Of a stretch of DNA of 64,000 nt, positions 34,016 through 42,334 are shown piece after piece. This DNA comes from Stutzerimonas stutzeri (GTDB lineage Bacteria > Pseudomonadota > Gammaproteobacteria > Pseudomonadales > Pseudomonadaceae). Position 1 is the stretch's first letter. Each line of letters starts with the position of its first letter. A program made the translations under genes and the position numbers. Where the stretch lies: positions 186,001 through 250,000 of the forward strand of contig NC_015740.1 in assembly GCF_000219605.1 (NCBI RefSeq), written 5' to 3'. The notes beneath the pieces were generated by a model that saw only the letters and a list, made by a program, of their open reading frames with translations, did not search any database and had not been told where the DNA came from.

Positions 34016-35188
34016 ATGAGAGCCCTTCGCTGGCACGGCAAGCACGACATCCGCTGCGACAACCACGTCCCCGATCCCTCCATCGAGGACCCGCGCGACG
34101 CCATCATCAAGGTCAGTTCCTGCGCCATCTGCGGCTCCGACCTGCACCTGTACGACGGCTTCATGCCCGGCATGCAGCACGGCGACATCATGGGCCACGA
34201 GTTCATGGGCGAGGTGATGGAGGTCGGCTCGGCGAACAAGAAGCTCAAGGTCGGCGACCGCGTGGTGGTGCCCTTCACCATCGTCTGCGGCGAATGCGAC
34301 CAGTGCCGGCGCGGCAATTTCTCGGTCTGCGAGCGCACCAACCGCAACAAGGACATCGCCGACAAGGTGTTCGGCCATACCACCGCCGGGCTCTATGGTT
34401 ATACCCATCTCACCGGCGGCTATGCCGGCGGTCAGGCCGAGTATGTGCGCGTGCCCTACGCCGATGTCGGCCCGGTGGTGATCCCCAATGGCCTGACCGA
34501 CGAGCAGGTGCTGTTTCTCGGCGACATCCTGCCCACCGGCTGGCAGGCCGCGGCGCAGTGCGATATCCAGCCCACCGACACGGTGGCGATATGGGGCGCC
34601 GGACCGGTCGGCCAGTTCGCCATCCGCAGCGCGATCATGATGGGCGCCGAGCAGGTCATCTGCATCGACAACGTGCCCGAGCGGCTGTCCATGGCCCGCG
34701 CCGGCGGCGCCATCACCATCAACTTCGACGAGGAAAGCGTGCTCGAGCGGCTCAAGGAGCTGACCCGCGGCAAGGGTCCGGAGAAGTGCATCGACTCCGT
34801 GGGCATGGAGGCGCACGCGGCGCGTTCGATCGATTCGATGTATGACCGCGCCAAGCAGGCGCTGATGCTCGAGAGCGACCGGCCGCACGTGCTGCGCGAA
34901 ATGATCTACGTCTGCCGCCCGGCCGGGATCATCTCGATTCCCGGCGTCTACGGCGGGCTGATCGACAAGATCCCGTTCGGTGCCGCGATGAACAAGGGCC
35001 TGACCTTCCGCATGGGCCAGACCCACGTCAACCGCTGGACTGACGACCTGCTCAACCGCATCCAGGAGGGGCAGATCGATCCGAGCTTCGTTATCACCCA
35101 CAGCGTCAGCCTCGAGCAGGGCCCGGAGATGTACAAGACCTTCCGCGACAAGCATGACGGCTGCATCAAGGTGGTCCTGAAGCCATGA
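34016..35188 (+). CDS. Zinc-dependent alcohol dehydrogenase (FdhA-like)
   Basis: A 390-residue medium-chain dehydrogenase close to glutathione-independent formaldehyde dehydrogenases and their paralogues. Catalytic zinc ligands sit in [16 protein letters not shown] and [11 protein letters not shown]; structural zinc cysteines in [17 protein letters not shown]. The NAD motif is [20 protein letters not shown], and [18 protein letters not shown] is characteristic of this branch. The ATG at 34016 follows GACAGGAG; a TTG six bases earlier is less likely. The next gene begins 59 bases downstream on the same strand and may be co-transcribed. Substrate is not determined by sequence. Confidence 0.9.
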   Translation: MRALRWHGKHDIRCDNHVPDPSIEDPRDAIIKVSSCAICGSDLHLYDGFMPGMQHGDIMGHEFMGEVMEVGSANKKLKVGDRVVVPFTIVCGECDQCRRGNFSVCERTNRNKDIADKVFGHTTAGLYGYTHLTGGYAGGQAEYVRVPYADVGPVVIPNGLTDEQVLFLGDILPTGWQAAAQCDIQPTDTVAIWGAGPVGQFAIRSAIMMGAEQVICIDNVPERLSMARAGGAITINFDEESVLERLKELTRGKGPEKCIDSVGMEAHAARSIDSMYDRAKQALMLESDRPHVLREMIYVCRPAGIISIPGVYGGLIDKIPFGAAMNKGLTFRMGQTHVNRWTDDLLNRIQEGQIDPSFVITHSVSLEQGPEMYKTFRDKHDGCIKVVLKP

Positions 35189-35247
35189 ACCGGTCGCCGA
35201 TCCTGCAGTAGGGATCGGCCGAGCCACGATATCGAGCGAGGAGTCTT

Positions 35248-35766
35248 ATGAGCATTCCACGTCAAGTCACCCGGCCCAACCATTCGGCGCGCTCGCTGGC
35301 GCGGGGACTGGGCTGGTTCAGCATCGGCCTGGGCGTCGTCCAGCTGGTGGCGCCGCGTCAGGTCGCGCGTTTCATCGGCATGCCCGGCAGCGATGGAGTG
35401 ATCCGTGCCTGCGGTCTGCGCGAAATCGCCACCGGCGTCGGCATTCTGCTGGCGGATGATCCCAAGCCCTGGATCTACGGCCGTATCGGCGGTGACGCGC
35501 TGGACCTGGCCGGCCTCGGCTGGAGCATCGAACACGGCAACGAGCCGGCTAATGCGGCCATTGCCGCCGGGGCGGTGGCCGGCATCACCGCACTGGACCT
35601 GAGCTGCGCCAAGGGTCTGGATGCCGAACGGGTGCCAGCGGTCGAGTGGGACTACAGCGATCGCAGCGGTTTTCCCGCAGGCACGCAGCAGGCTCGCGGC
35701 TGCGTCGAGGCGGAATTCGCTGCGGCCCGCGCCGAACCCAACGGCTACTCGCCCTCGCTGCACTGA
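35248..35766 (+). CDS. Hypothetical membrane protein (cyclase/dehydrase-associated N-terminal type)
   Basis: A 172-residue protein with three or four short hydrophobic segments (LARGLGWFSIGLGVVQLVAP, REIATGVGILLADDP, ANAAIAAGAVAGITALDL) and a soluble tail (ERVPAVEWDYSDRSGFPAGT). The hydrophobic part looks like the N-terminal module often fused to SRPBCC/cyclase-dehydrase proteins next to FdhA-like genes; here it stands alone. GCGAGGAG precedes the ATG. Function unknown; association with the dehydrogenase upstream is inferred from spacing. Confidence 0.65.
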   Translation: MSIPRQVTRPNHSARSLARGLGWFSIGLGVVQLVAPRQVARFIGMPGSDGVIRACGLREIATGVGILLADDPKPWIYGRIGGDALDLAGLGWSIEHGNEPANAAIAAGAVAGITALDLSCAKGLDAERVPAVEWDYSDRSGFPAGTQQARGCVEAEFAAARAEPNGYSPSLH

Positions 35767-35884
35767 CGTACTGCGCCGAGCCGGGGCGCCTGCGCTCTCG
35801 GTTCGGCGAAGTTTTTGTTAAGGTGGCCGGCCGTTCCGGTCGTCCGCCCGCTGGGCTCAGCGACGACGCTTCAGATGAGAGCCC

Positions 35885-36817
35885 ATGTCTTCGGTCATCA
35901 ACGTTGTCCTGCCCGTTTTCGCCCTGATCCTGCTCGGCTACCTGTGCCGCCGCAGTGGGCGCATGGGGCCGACCGGCGCTTCGGAACTCAACCGTTTCGT
36001 GGTCTGGCTGGGCCTGCCGGCGCTGCTGTTCAGCGTCGTCGCCACCTCCACCTGGGAGCAGCTCTGGCAACCGGGGTTCATCGCCGCCTTCGCCATCGGC
36101 TGCCTCGGCGTGTTCGCCTTCACTCTTGCGTATCGCCTGCTGCAGAAGCAGCCGCTGGTCGATGCCAGCCTGGATGCGCTGGGCGCGTCCTATGCCAATA
36201 CCGGCTATGTCGGGATTCCGCTATGCATGCTGGTGCTCGGCGACGAGGCACTGCAGCCGGCGATGGTCGCTTCGATCATTGTCGTCTGCGTGCTGTTCGC
36301 CATCGCCCTGGCCTGCGTGGAGACCGGGCTGCACGCAGGCCAGGGCCTGCTGCGCACGCTGGGCAAGGTGAGCGGGGCGCTGGTGCGCAACCCCCTGGTG
36401 ATCGCGCCCATGCTCGGCGCGCTATGGGCTGCCGGCGGTGTACAGCTGCCGGTGCCGCTGGCCACCCTGCTCAAGTTGTTGGGCGCAGCGGCGGCGCCCT
36501 GCGCGCTGGTCTCGCTGGGCCTGTTCCTCGCCCAGCCGCAGCCGGCCGGTCGGGTGCAGGGCGTCTGGCCGCTGGTGGGGTTGAAGCTGGTGGTACAGCC
36601 GCTGATCACCTGGTACCTGGCGTTTCAGGTGTTCGAACTACCGACCCTGTGGGCCTATTCGGCGCTGCTGCTGAGTGCGCTACCGACCGGCACCGGGCCG
36701 TACATGCTTGCCGAGTTCTATGGCCGCGAGGGCTCGCGGGTATCGCGGGTGGTGCTGTACTCGACGCTCGGCTCGCTGCTGACCCTGTCGCTGATCCTGC
36801 TGCTGTTGCCGGTCTGA
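35885..36817 (+). CDS. AEC family (auxin efflux carrier) transporter
   Basis: A 310-residue inner-membrane carrier with about ten helices in two five-helix halves: SSVINVVLPVFALILLGYLC at the start, LDALGASYANTGYVGIPLCM (first crossover, AxYxNTGxxGIP), NPLVIAPMLGALWAAGGVQL, LLLSALPTGTGPYMLAEFYG (second crossover). This is the AEC family, whose bacterial members move organic acids such as malate or malonate. The exact substrate is unknown. It converges on the methyltransferase at 36944. Confidence 0.88.
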   Translation: MSSVINVVLPVFALILLGYLCRRSGRMGPTGASELNRFVVWLGLPALLFSVVATSTWEQLWQPGFIAAFAIGCLGVFAFTLAYRLLQKQPLVDASLDALGASYANTGYVGIPLCMLVLGDEALQPAMVASIIVVCVLFAIALACVETGLHAGQGLLRTLGKVSGALVRNPLVIAPMLGALWAAGGVQLPVPLATLLKLLGAAAAPCALVSLGLFLAQPQPAGRVQGVWPLVGLKLVVQPLITWYLAFQVFELPTLWAYSALLLSALPTGTGPYMLAEFYGREGSRVSRVVLYSTLGSLLTLSLILLLLPV

Positions 36818-36836
36818 TCTGCGCGCTCTCTTGCCC

Positions 36837-36926
36837 GTGGATAAGCCTGCGGCGTTATCCACCCTACGCCTGATCTGCCGTAGGGTGGATGGCCACCCCG
36901 TGGAAAACCGCGAAGCGTTTTCCACG
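36837..36926. repeat. Compound inverted repeats between convergent genes
   Basis: Three nested hairpins fill the gap. GTGGATAA (36837-36844) pairs with TTATCCAC (36855-36862). ATCCACCCTACG (36857-36868) is a perfect 12-base match to CGTAGGGTGGAT (36879-36890). CGTGGAAAA (from 36899) pairs with TTTTCCACG (to 36926). The first two stems overlap and cannot both form. This resembles REP-type repeats of pseudomonads and may terminate both flanking transcripts. Confidence 0.6.
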
Positions 36927-36943
36927 CACCCCTTTCCCTACGG

Positions 36944-37891
36944 TCAGTTCGCTGGTCGCGTCACTTCCAGCACCACGGCTGCGATGCGGTCGCATTTGAC
37001 GTAGGCGCCACCGAGCAGCTCCTCGCCGAACACGTCCGGGTCCAGCTCGCGATAGGTCCAGCTGAAGGCGCCGCACTGCAGGCGTCGGCGCACCTCCGCG
37101 AGGAACGGGTCTTGGTTGTCCAGCATCGCCACGCCGGTATACAGCAGCAGCGTTCCACCCGGCGCCAGGCGCTGCAGCGCCGCATCGAGGATCGCCAGCG
37201 ACAGCCCGGCGCCCAGCGGTCCACCGCCGTGGCGATAGGCGCGCTGGTCGGCGTCGATCAGATAGGGCGGGTTGGCCAGGATCAGGTCGAACTCGCCGTC
37301 CACCGCGCTCAGCAGGTCGCTGTGCAGGGCGCGCAGGTTGTCGGCACCGGCCAGCGCCGCGTTGATGTGCGTCAGGCGCAGCGCCTCTGGATTGATGTCC
37401 ACCGCCAGCACCTCGGCCTGCGGCCGCGCCAGCGCCGTGAGAATCGCTCCGGCGCCGGAGCCGCAGCCGATGTCCACGGCGCGGCGGATCATCCCGGTGT
37501 GCTGGTTCAGATGGCAGCGGATGGCGTTGGCGAAACGGTAGGTATCCGGGCCGAAGAACACCGCGTCGCTGGCGGTGGTGGGAAATGCCGAGTGCAGGAA
37601 CAGCTGGCCGTCGAGGCTCGACAGCCGCACCTTCGAACGCCAGCGCGAGCCGCAGGCTTCCAGGACCTGCGCCTGATCCATCAGGCTGAACAGCGGGCCC
37701 GGCAGCAGCTCGTGCTGGAAGGGCCGGCTCCAGCCGAACACCCCGTGCAGGTCGTCGGCCAGCGCATTCTCCGGCCGCTGGTTGACCCGTTCGTGGGTCA
37801 GTGGGGTGGGCGTGATGAAGTGATAGCCGCGATCGCGCAGGGCCTGGCCCAGATGCAGCAATGCGCGGTCCTGCGCAGTGTCCATGGTCAT
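36944..37891 (-). CDS. Class I SAM-dependent methyltransferase
   Basis: A 315-residue cytoplasmic methyltransferase. The SAM-binding motif is AVDIGCGSGAGAILTALARP, followed by VLAVDINPEALRLTHINAAL, and the catalytic NPPY occurs in DLILANPPYLIDADQRAYRH. NPPY is used by enzymes that methylate amide or exocyclic nitrogen (HemK/PrmC-like, N6-adenine). The N-terminal ~110 residues are specific to this subgroup and contain AFPTTASDAVFFGPDTYRFA. It starts 23 bases after the haem-oxygenase-like gene and is likely in one operon with it. Substrate unknown. Confidence 0.85.
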   Translation of the reverse strand: MTMDTAQDRALLHLGQALRDRGYHFITPTPLTHERVNQRPENALADDLHGVFGWSRPFQHELLPGPLFSLMDQAQVLEACGSRWRSKVRLSSLDGQLFLHSAFPTTASDAVFFGPDTYRFANAIRCHLNQHTGMIRRAVDIGCGSGAGAILTALARPQAEVLAVDINPEALRLTHINAALAGADNLRALHSDLLSAVDGEFDLILANPPYLIDADQRAYRHGGGPLGAGLSLAILDAALQRLAPGGTLLLYTGVAMLDNQDPFLAEVRRRLQCGAFSWTYRELDPDVFGEELLGGAYVKCDRIAAVVLEVTRPAN

Positions 37892-37914
37892 GGTGCTTTC
37901 CTTGATCGATCCTT

Positions 37915-39336
37915 TCAGTTGAACAGGCCGTTGAACAGCCGCGTGGCCAGCAGACCGGCGGCGCTGTGATGACGTTGCGGCGCCAGCAGCGGCAGCAGCA
38001 GGCGCATGCGGGCAGCGCGGTCGGGCAGGCGGGCGACCTGCTGTTCGAGCAGCTGCAGCTCCTCATCGAAATCGTTGCCACTGACGTGTTCGGCGGGTTG
38101 CGGCATGGCCGGCGCCGAGGCGGTGCGGCGCCCGTTGAATAGCGCCTGGCGCTGCAGCAACGCACCGCGCGGGCTGCGCTTGCCATCGGCCTGCCAGTCG
38201 TCGGCGATCCAGTCATGGATCATTTGCTGTTCGTAGGCGCTGAATACTCCGAACATGGGCGCCTGTTCGCCGACGATGAGCTGCCAGAAACGACTTTCCT
38301 GCGGGTCGTGGCCGCGCTTGATCCAGCCGCGCTTGTCCAGCACCGCGAGGAACTGCTCGACGTCGTCACCGAGCCACTGGTTGACCGTGCGGCCTTCGAA
38401 GCGGCAGTAGTCGGAATGGACGAACTGGCCGACCGCGGCCTTCTTCTCGAAGATGCGCTGCACCTCGCGGCCGAGGTCGAAGTTGCCGATCACCGAGACG
38501 GTGCTGGCGCCCAGGTCGTTGAGGCGATAGCCATCGCGCACGCGGCGATAGAACTCGGCGCTATCGCCCACCTGCGGCCAGGCATCCAGCAGACCTTGCA
38601 CGGCTTTCTTCGCGTGGCCGTTGTCGGCGTTGTCGACGGTGACGTGCAGGGTGAAGTAGTAGGGGTCGACGCCCAGTTCGGTCAGCTCATAGGAGGTGAT
38701 CAGCAGGTGCAGTGGCAGCTGCTCGTAACCGAGATTGAAGCCGATGATTTCCGGCAGGAACTGCTCGGCGTGCTCGGCCAGCGCCAGCTGGATGGCACCC
38801 TGGACGAAGTGTTCGTCGTCCAGCTCCTGCCAGTCGTCGCAACCCTGACTCGCCAGCAGCTTGCGGTAGAGCACCACGTGGTTCTTCTCCGGCAGCCCGT
38901 CGCCGAGCTCCTCCAGGTAGGTCTGGATCAGCGCGGTGAAACGCGCATCGTCCCACCGCTGCAACAGGCCGTAGAGCCAGGCACCGTCCACCAGCTTGGT
39001 CGGCGCCACGCCACGCAGAAAGTGCAGCGCATGGGCCTTGCTCGGGAAATAGCGGCGCGGCCCGCCGGCCCGGCGCTGTTCCAGGTAGGCCTGGTACTGA
39101 TGGCCGACCGCCTCGGTACGCTGCAGCACCCAGGCGTCCAGATCGGCGGGGTCCGCCGGCAGGTCGCAGGGCAGGGCAGCGGCCGCTTCGAGCTGCGTGC
39201 GCAGGTAATCGGCGGCGTTCTCCCGCGCGTGCTCGTCGACCTCGCGGACGAGGGCGAAATACAGCGCCCGTGACGGCTGATCCGGCTCCGGGGTGATGGC
39301 AGGGGTGATCGGCAGGCTGCGGGAAGTCAGTTGCAT
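37915..39336 (-). CDS. Iron-containing redox enzyme family protein (haem-oxygenase-like fold)
   Basis: A 473-residue protein resembling the iron-containing redox enzyme/haem-oxygenase-like diiron oxidase families. Candidate metal ligands fall in EELGDGLPEKNHVVLYRKLL, EHAEQFLPEIIGFNLGYEQL and LHVTVDNADNGHAKKAVQ, with Glu, Glu-His and Asp-x-x-x-His spacing as in UndA- and SznF-type domains. Residues ~300-380 are an extra domain (WLGDDVEQFLAVLDKRGWIK) and the end is helical. Characterised relatives oxidise amines or fatty acids, but the substrate here cannot be inferred. It is transcribed ahead of the methyltransferase at 36944. Confidence 0.72.
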   Translation of the reverse strand: MQLTSRSLPITPAITPEPDQPSRALYFALVREVDEHARENAADYLRTQLEAAAALPCDLPADPADLDAWVLQRTEAVGHQYQAYLEQRRAGGPRRYFPSKAHALHFLRGVAPTKLVDGAWLYGLLQRWDDARFTALIQTYLEELGDGLPEKNHVVLYRKLLASQGCDDWQELDDEHFVQGAIQLALAEHAEQFLPEIIGFNLGYEQLPLHLLITSYELTELGVDPYYFTLHVTVDNADNGHAKKAVQGLLDAWPQVGDSAEFYRRVRDGYRLNDLGASTVSVIGNFDLGREVQRIFEKKAAVGQFVHSDYCRFEGRTVNQWLGDDVEQFLAVLDKRGWIKRGHDPQESRFWQLIVGEQAPMFGVFSAYEQQMIHDWIADDWQADGKRSPRGALLQRQALFNGRRTASAPAMPQPAEHVSGNDFDEELQLLEQQVARLPDRAARMRLLLPLLAPQRHHSAAGLLATRLFNGLFN

Positions 39337-39523
39337 GATTCTGTTCTATGGCAGTTCCAGTTGAGTTTTGGCTGCCCCGCCACTGGATTAGTTCAGCTGC
39401 GCCGCCGAGCGGCCATTGGTCCAGAAATGGCCTCACGGCCCTGCACCTTCTGCCGGTCCCGCCATCCTAAGAACCATGGCGCTCCGGATCGGCCGGGGTG
39501 CGGCGACGAACGAGGAACTGCTG

Positions 39524-39739
39524 ATGAGCCAGAGCGAACCGGGCCGCGAGAGCATCGAGTCCATCGATCAGAGCGGCGATGCCCACGAACAGAATCCAGA
39601 AACCACCACTACTCATGGCGATGTCGCCGGCGGCAGCGAAAGCGACGTGCCGGGCGGCGCCTACAACGTGCCGCCGGGTATGGCCGAGGAGGTGAGCGAC
39701 GAAGAGGCAGTGCCCGATGGCAAGCAGCCGGAGCGCTGA
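39524..39739 (+). CDS. Small acidic hypothetical protein
   Basis: A 71-residue, strongly acidic, low-complexity protein (SQSEPGRESIESIDQSGDAH, GGSESDVPGGAYNVPPGMAE, EEVSDEEAVPDGKQPER). It has no membrane segment and is probably disordered. The ATG at 39524 follows GAGGAACTG. Frames extending further upstream have no ribosome site. It is divergent from the haem-oxygenase-like gene. Coding status is plausible because amino-acid use is biased but not that of an antisense shadow. Function unknown. Confidence 0.5.
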   Translation: MSQSEPGRESIESIDQSGDAHEQNPETTTTHGDVAGGSESDVPGGAYNVPPGMAEEVSDEEAVPDGKQPER

Positions 39740-39854
39740 ACGCGCGCGGGGTGATCGACGTCACGCTCGACGCATTTGCCGGGCGTTGATGCCGCCATCG
39801 GCTTAATTCAGGACGCGATCGGGTCGCCTGCTGGCTGTCCTGAAACGTCGCGGA

Positions 39855-41018
39855 TCAGTTCGGCGTGAGCAGCTTGATATCCGACGGCCGCCCGACCGCC
39901 AGGGTCTGCAACGTCTCGCCGAGCTTCCCGCTCTCCGGGTCGCGGCGGATCACCACCAGCGCATCGCTAAGCTGATTGGCGATCAGCATGAAGCGACCAT
40001 CCGGCGTGATGGCGAACTCCCGCGGTTCGCGGCCTTCGCTCGGGCGGCGCTGGATTTCGCGCAGTGTGCCGTCGGCCTCGATGGCGAAGACGATGATGTG
40101 GTTGTAGTCGCCGCGGTCGCTGACATAGAGAAAGCGGCCATCGGCCGAGGTGTGGATCGCGCCGGGTGAATGACGCACTTCACTATCGGACTCTTTGAGG
40201 TCCAGCAGTTGCCGGCGGGTCAAGGTGCCATTGGTGTAATCGAAGCCAGCCACCTGGGCGCTCAGTTCGAGGGCGAGGTAGGCGTGTTTGCCATTGGGAT
40301 GGAACACCAGATGGCGCGGGCCGCTGCCCGCGGGCAGCTCGATGCTGGCCGGCTCATCCGGCCGCAGCGGGCGCTCGGCATGGCTCGGGTCGTAGCGGTA
40401 GACGAACACCCGGTCGGCGCCCAGGTCGCTGACCAGAAGGCGCGTGCCGTCCGGGCTGGGCACCGCCGAATGCACGTGAGGCGATGCCTGGCGTTCGGGG
40501 TGCACGCCGCTGGCCTGATGCGCAGCGATCTGCGTGACCGGCAAGGGGCGGCCATCCTCGTCCAGCGGCAGCACCGCCAGGCTGCCGCCGGGGTTGGGTC
40601 GCGAGCCATAGTTGCTGACGAACAGGTAGCGGCCATCGGCGCTCAGGCTGGCGTGGGTGGGCTCATCGCCGAGGCTGATGGCCTGGCCGATGGGTTGGTA
40701 GTCGCCCTTGGCGTCGCGCTGCCAGGCGCCGACGCGACCGACCGGATCGGCATGGGCCGGGCCGTTCTCATGGGTGGCATAGAGCCGCCCGCGTCGCTCG
40801 TCCAGCACCAGCCAGGAGGGGTTGTGGCTCGTCAGCGCCTGCAGCGGCTCCGGCTCGAGCCGTCCCTGCGAGGGGTCGAAGCGCAGGCGCAGCACGCCGG
40901 GGCTGTCGCTGTCATGCGTGTAGCTGCCGATCAGGATATGCATGTCGTTGCTCTCGGCCTGGGCGCCATTGGCCAGCAATGCCCCGGTCAGCAGAGCCAG
41001 TGCGAGTCGAAGGCGCAT
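39855..41018 (-). CDS. Exported lactonase-family seven-bladed beta-propeller (Pgl/YbhE type)
   Basis: A 387-residue protein with signal peptide MRLRLALALLTGALLANGAQ then AE, so probably periplasmic. The mature part is the lactonase/6-phosphogluconolactonase propeller: MHILIGSYTHDSDSPGVLRL, GDEPTHASLSADGRYLFVSN, SGPRHLVFHPNGKHAYLALE, GREPREFAITPDGRFMLIAN. Cytoplasmic YbhE hydrolyses 6-phosphogluconolactone; export suggests a different lactone here. The ATG at 41018 starts the signal; 41048 is an alternative without a better ribosome site. Monocistronic and divergent from the acyl-CoA dehydrogenase. Confidence 0.85.
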   Translation of the reverse strand: MRLRLALALLTGALLANGAQAESNDMHILIGSYTHDSDSPGVLRLRFDPSQGRLEPEPLQALTSHNPSWLVLDERRGRLYATHENGPAHADPVGRVGAWQRDAKGDYQPIGQAISLGDEPTHASLSADGRYLFVSNYGSRPNPGGSLAVLPLDEDGRPLPVTQIAAHQASGVHPERQASPHVHSAVPSPDGTRLLVSDLGADRVFVYRYDPSHAERPLRPDEPASIELPAGSGPRHLVFHPNGKHAYLALELSAQVAGFDYTNGTLTRRQLLDLKESDSEVRHSPGAIHTSADGRFLYVSDRGDYNHIIVFAIEADGTLREIQRRPSEGREPREFAITPDGRFMLIANQLSDALVVIRRDPESGKLGETLQTLAVGRPSDIKLLTPN

Positions 41019-41176
41019 GGGCCGCTTGCCCTTTGTCGAAGAAGTCATGCCACTATGACCGCCAATCTCACGTGGCGCTCCCCACATGGAGCCGCCGCGT
41101 TCGAACAAGATCCGACCAAAACGGTCAGATATTCGGCTGGGTGGATGCCGGCCTCCCCAAGATTCCAGGAAGACTC

Positions 41177-42334
41177 ATGGACCATTTGCTCCCCGTTCAG
41201 CTGGTCGAATTGCAGAGCATCGCCACCGATCTGGCAGAAAATGTCATCGCGCCCCTGGCCGCCGAGGTCGACGCCGAGTGTCGCTGGCCGGCCCATTCCA
41301 TGCGCGCGCTCGCCGAGGCCGGCCTGCTCGGCCTGCAGGTTCCGGTGGATCAGGGCGGGCTGGGTCAGGGACTGCTAGGCCTGTGCGTGCTCACCGAAGC
41401 CATTGCCCGTGCCTGTCCGTCCTCTGCCTTGTGCTATGGCATGCATTGCGTGGCCACTGCGGTGATCGCCGCCAAGGCCACCGACCATCAGCGCGAGCAC
41501 TACCTGAAAGAAATTGCCGCGGGCCGGCATGTCACCACTCTGGCGCTGTCCGAGCAGGGCACCGGTGCGCATTTCTATCTGCCGGAGACCCGCCTGGATG
41601 CCGATGGCGAGGATTTCATCGTCGAGGGCACCAAGCAGTTCGTCACCAATGGCGGGCATGCCGATTCCTACGTGGTATCCACCGTGGCGGCCGGCGCCGA
41701 AGCCGGGGATTTCAGCTGCCTGATCGTCGACAAGGGCGGGGAGGGCATGCACTGGCTGGATGCCTGGGCCGGTTTCGGCATGCGCGGCAACTCGTCGCGA
41801 CCGCTGCAGCTCGATCGGGTACGGGTGCCGGCGCGCAACCTGCTGGGCGAGCCTGGCGACCAGGTCTGGTATGTCTTCGAGGTGGTGGCACCGTTCTTTC
41901 TCATGGCCATGGCCGGCACCTACCTGGGTATCGCCCAGGCGGCGCTGGACGAGGCGAGTGTGCATCTGCGTTCGCGCCGCTACAGCCATTCCGGCGAGGC
42001 CCTGCGCGACGTGGAAAGCCTGCAGGTGCGTTACGGCGAACTCTGGACCGCCCTGGTCAAGAGCCGCGCGCTGGTGCGCGAAGCGGCACGGCGCGGCGAT
42101 GGCGCGCATCCCGAGGCGCTGTCGTTCATCCTGGCGTGCAAGGCGGACGCGGCGGAAACCGCAGTGCAGCTGGCCAACGAGGCGATGACGCTGTGCGGTG
42201 GGGCGGCCTATCGGGAAAACAGCCGTGCTGCCCGGCTGCTGCGGGATGCCCGCGCCGGCCACGTGATGACGCCCACCACCGGGCTGCTCAAACTCTGGAC
42301 AGGCCGCAGTCTGCTGGGGGTGCCGCTGCTATGA
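41177..42334 (+). CDS. Acyl-CoA dehydrogenase family protein
   Basis: A 385-residue flavoprotein of the acyl-CoA dehydrogenase family, which introduces a 2,3-double bond in acyl-CoA or performs a related FAD reaction. It shows LTEAIARACPSSALCYGMHC, TLALSEQGTGAHFYLPETRL, EGTKQFVTNGGHADSYVVST, and the C-terminal GGAAYRENSRAARLLRDARA, where the base is usually carried. The start at 41177 precedes the family N-terminus. Its stop overlaps the kinase gene's start by four bases (ATGA), an unusual partnership. Confidence 0.9.
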   Translation: MDHLLPVQLVELQSIATDLAENVIAPLAAEVDAECRWPAHSMRALAEAGLLGLQVPVDQGGLGQGLLGLCVLTEAIARACPSSALCYGMHCVATAVIAAKATDHQREHYLKEIAAGRHVTTLALSEQGTGAHFYLPETRLDADGEDFIVEGTKQFVTNGGHADSYVVSTVAAGAEAGDFSCLIVDKGGEGMHWLDAWAGFGMRGNSSRPLQLDRVRVPARNLLGEPGDQVWYVFEVVAPFFLMAMAGTYLGIAQAALDEASVHLRSRRYSHSGEALRDVESLQVRYGELWTALVKSRALVREAARRGDGAHPEALSFILACKADAAETAVQLANEAMTLCGGAAYRENSRAARLLRDARAGHVMTPTTGLLKLWTGRSLLGVPLL

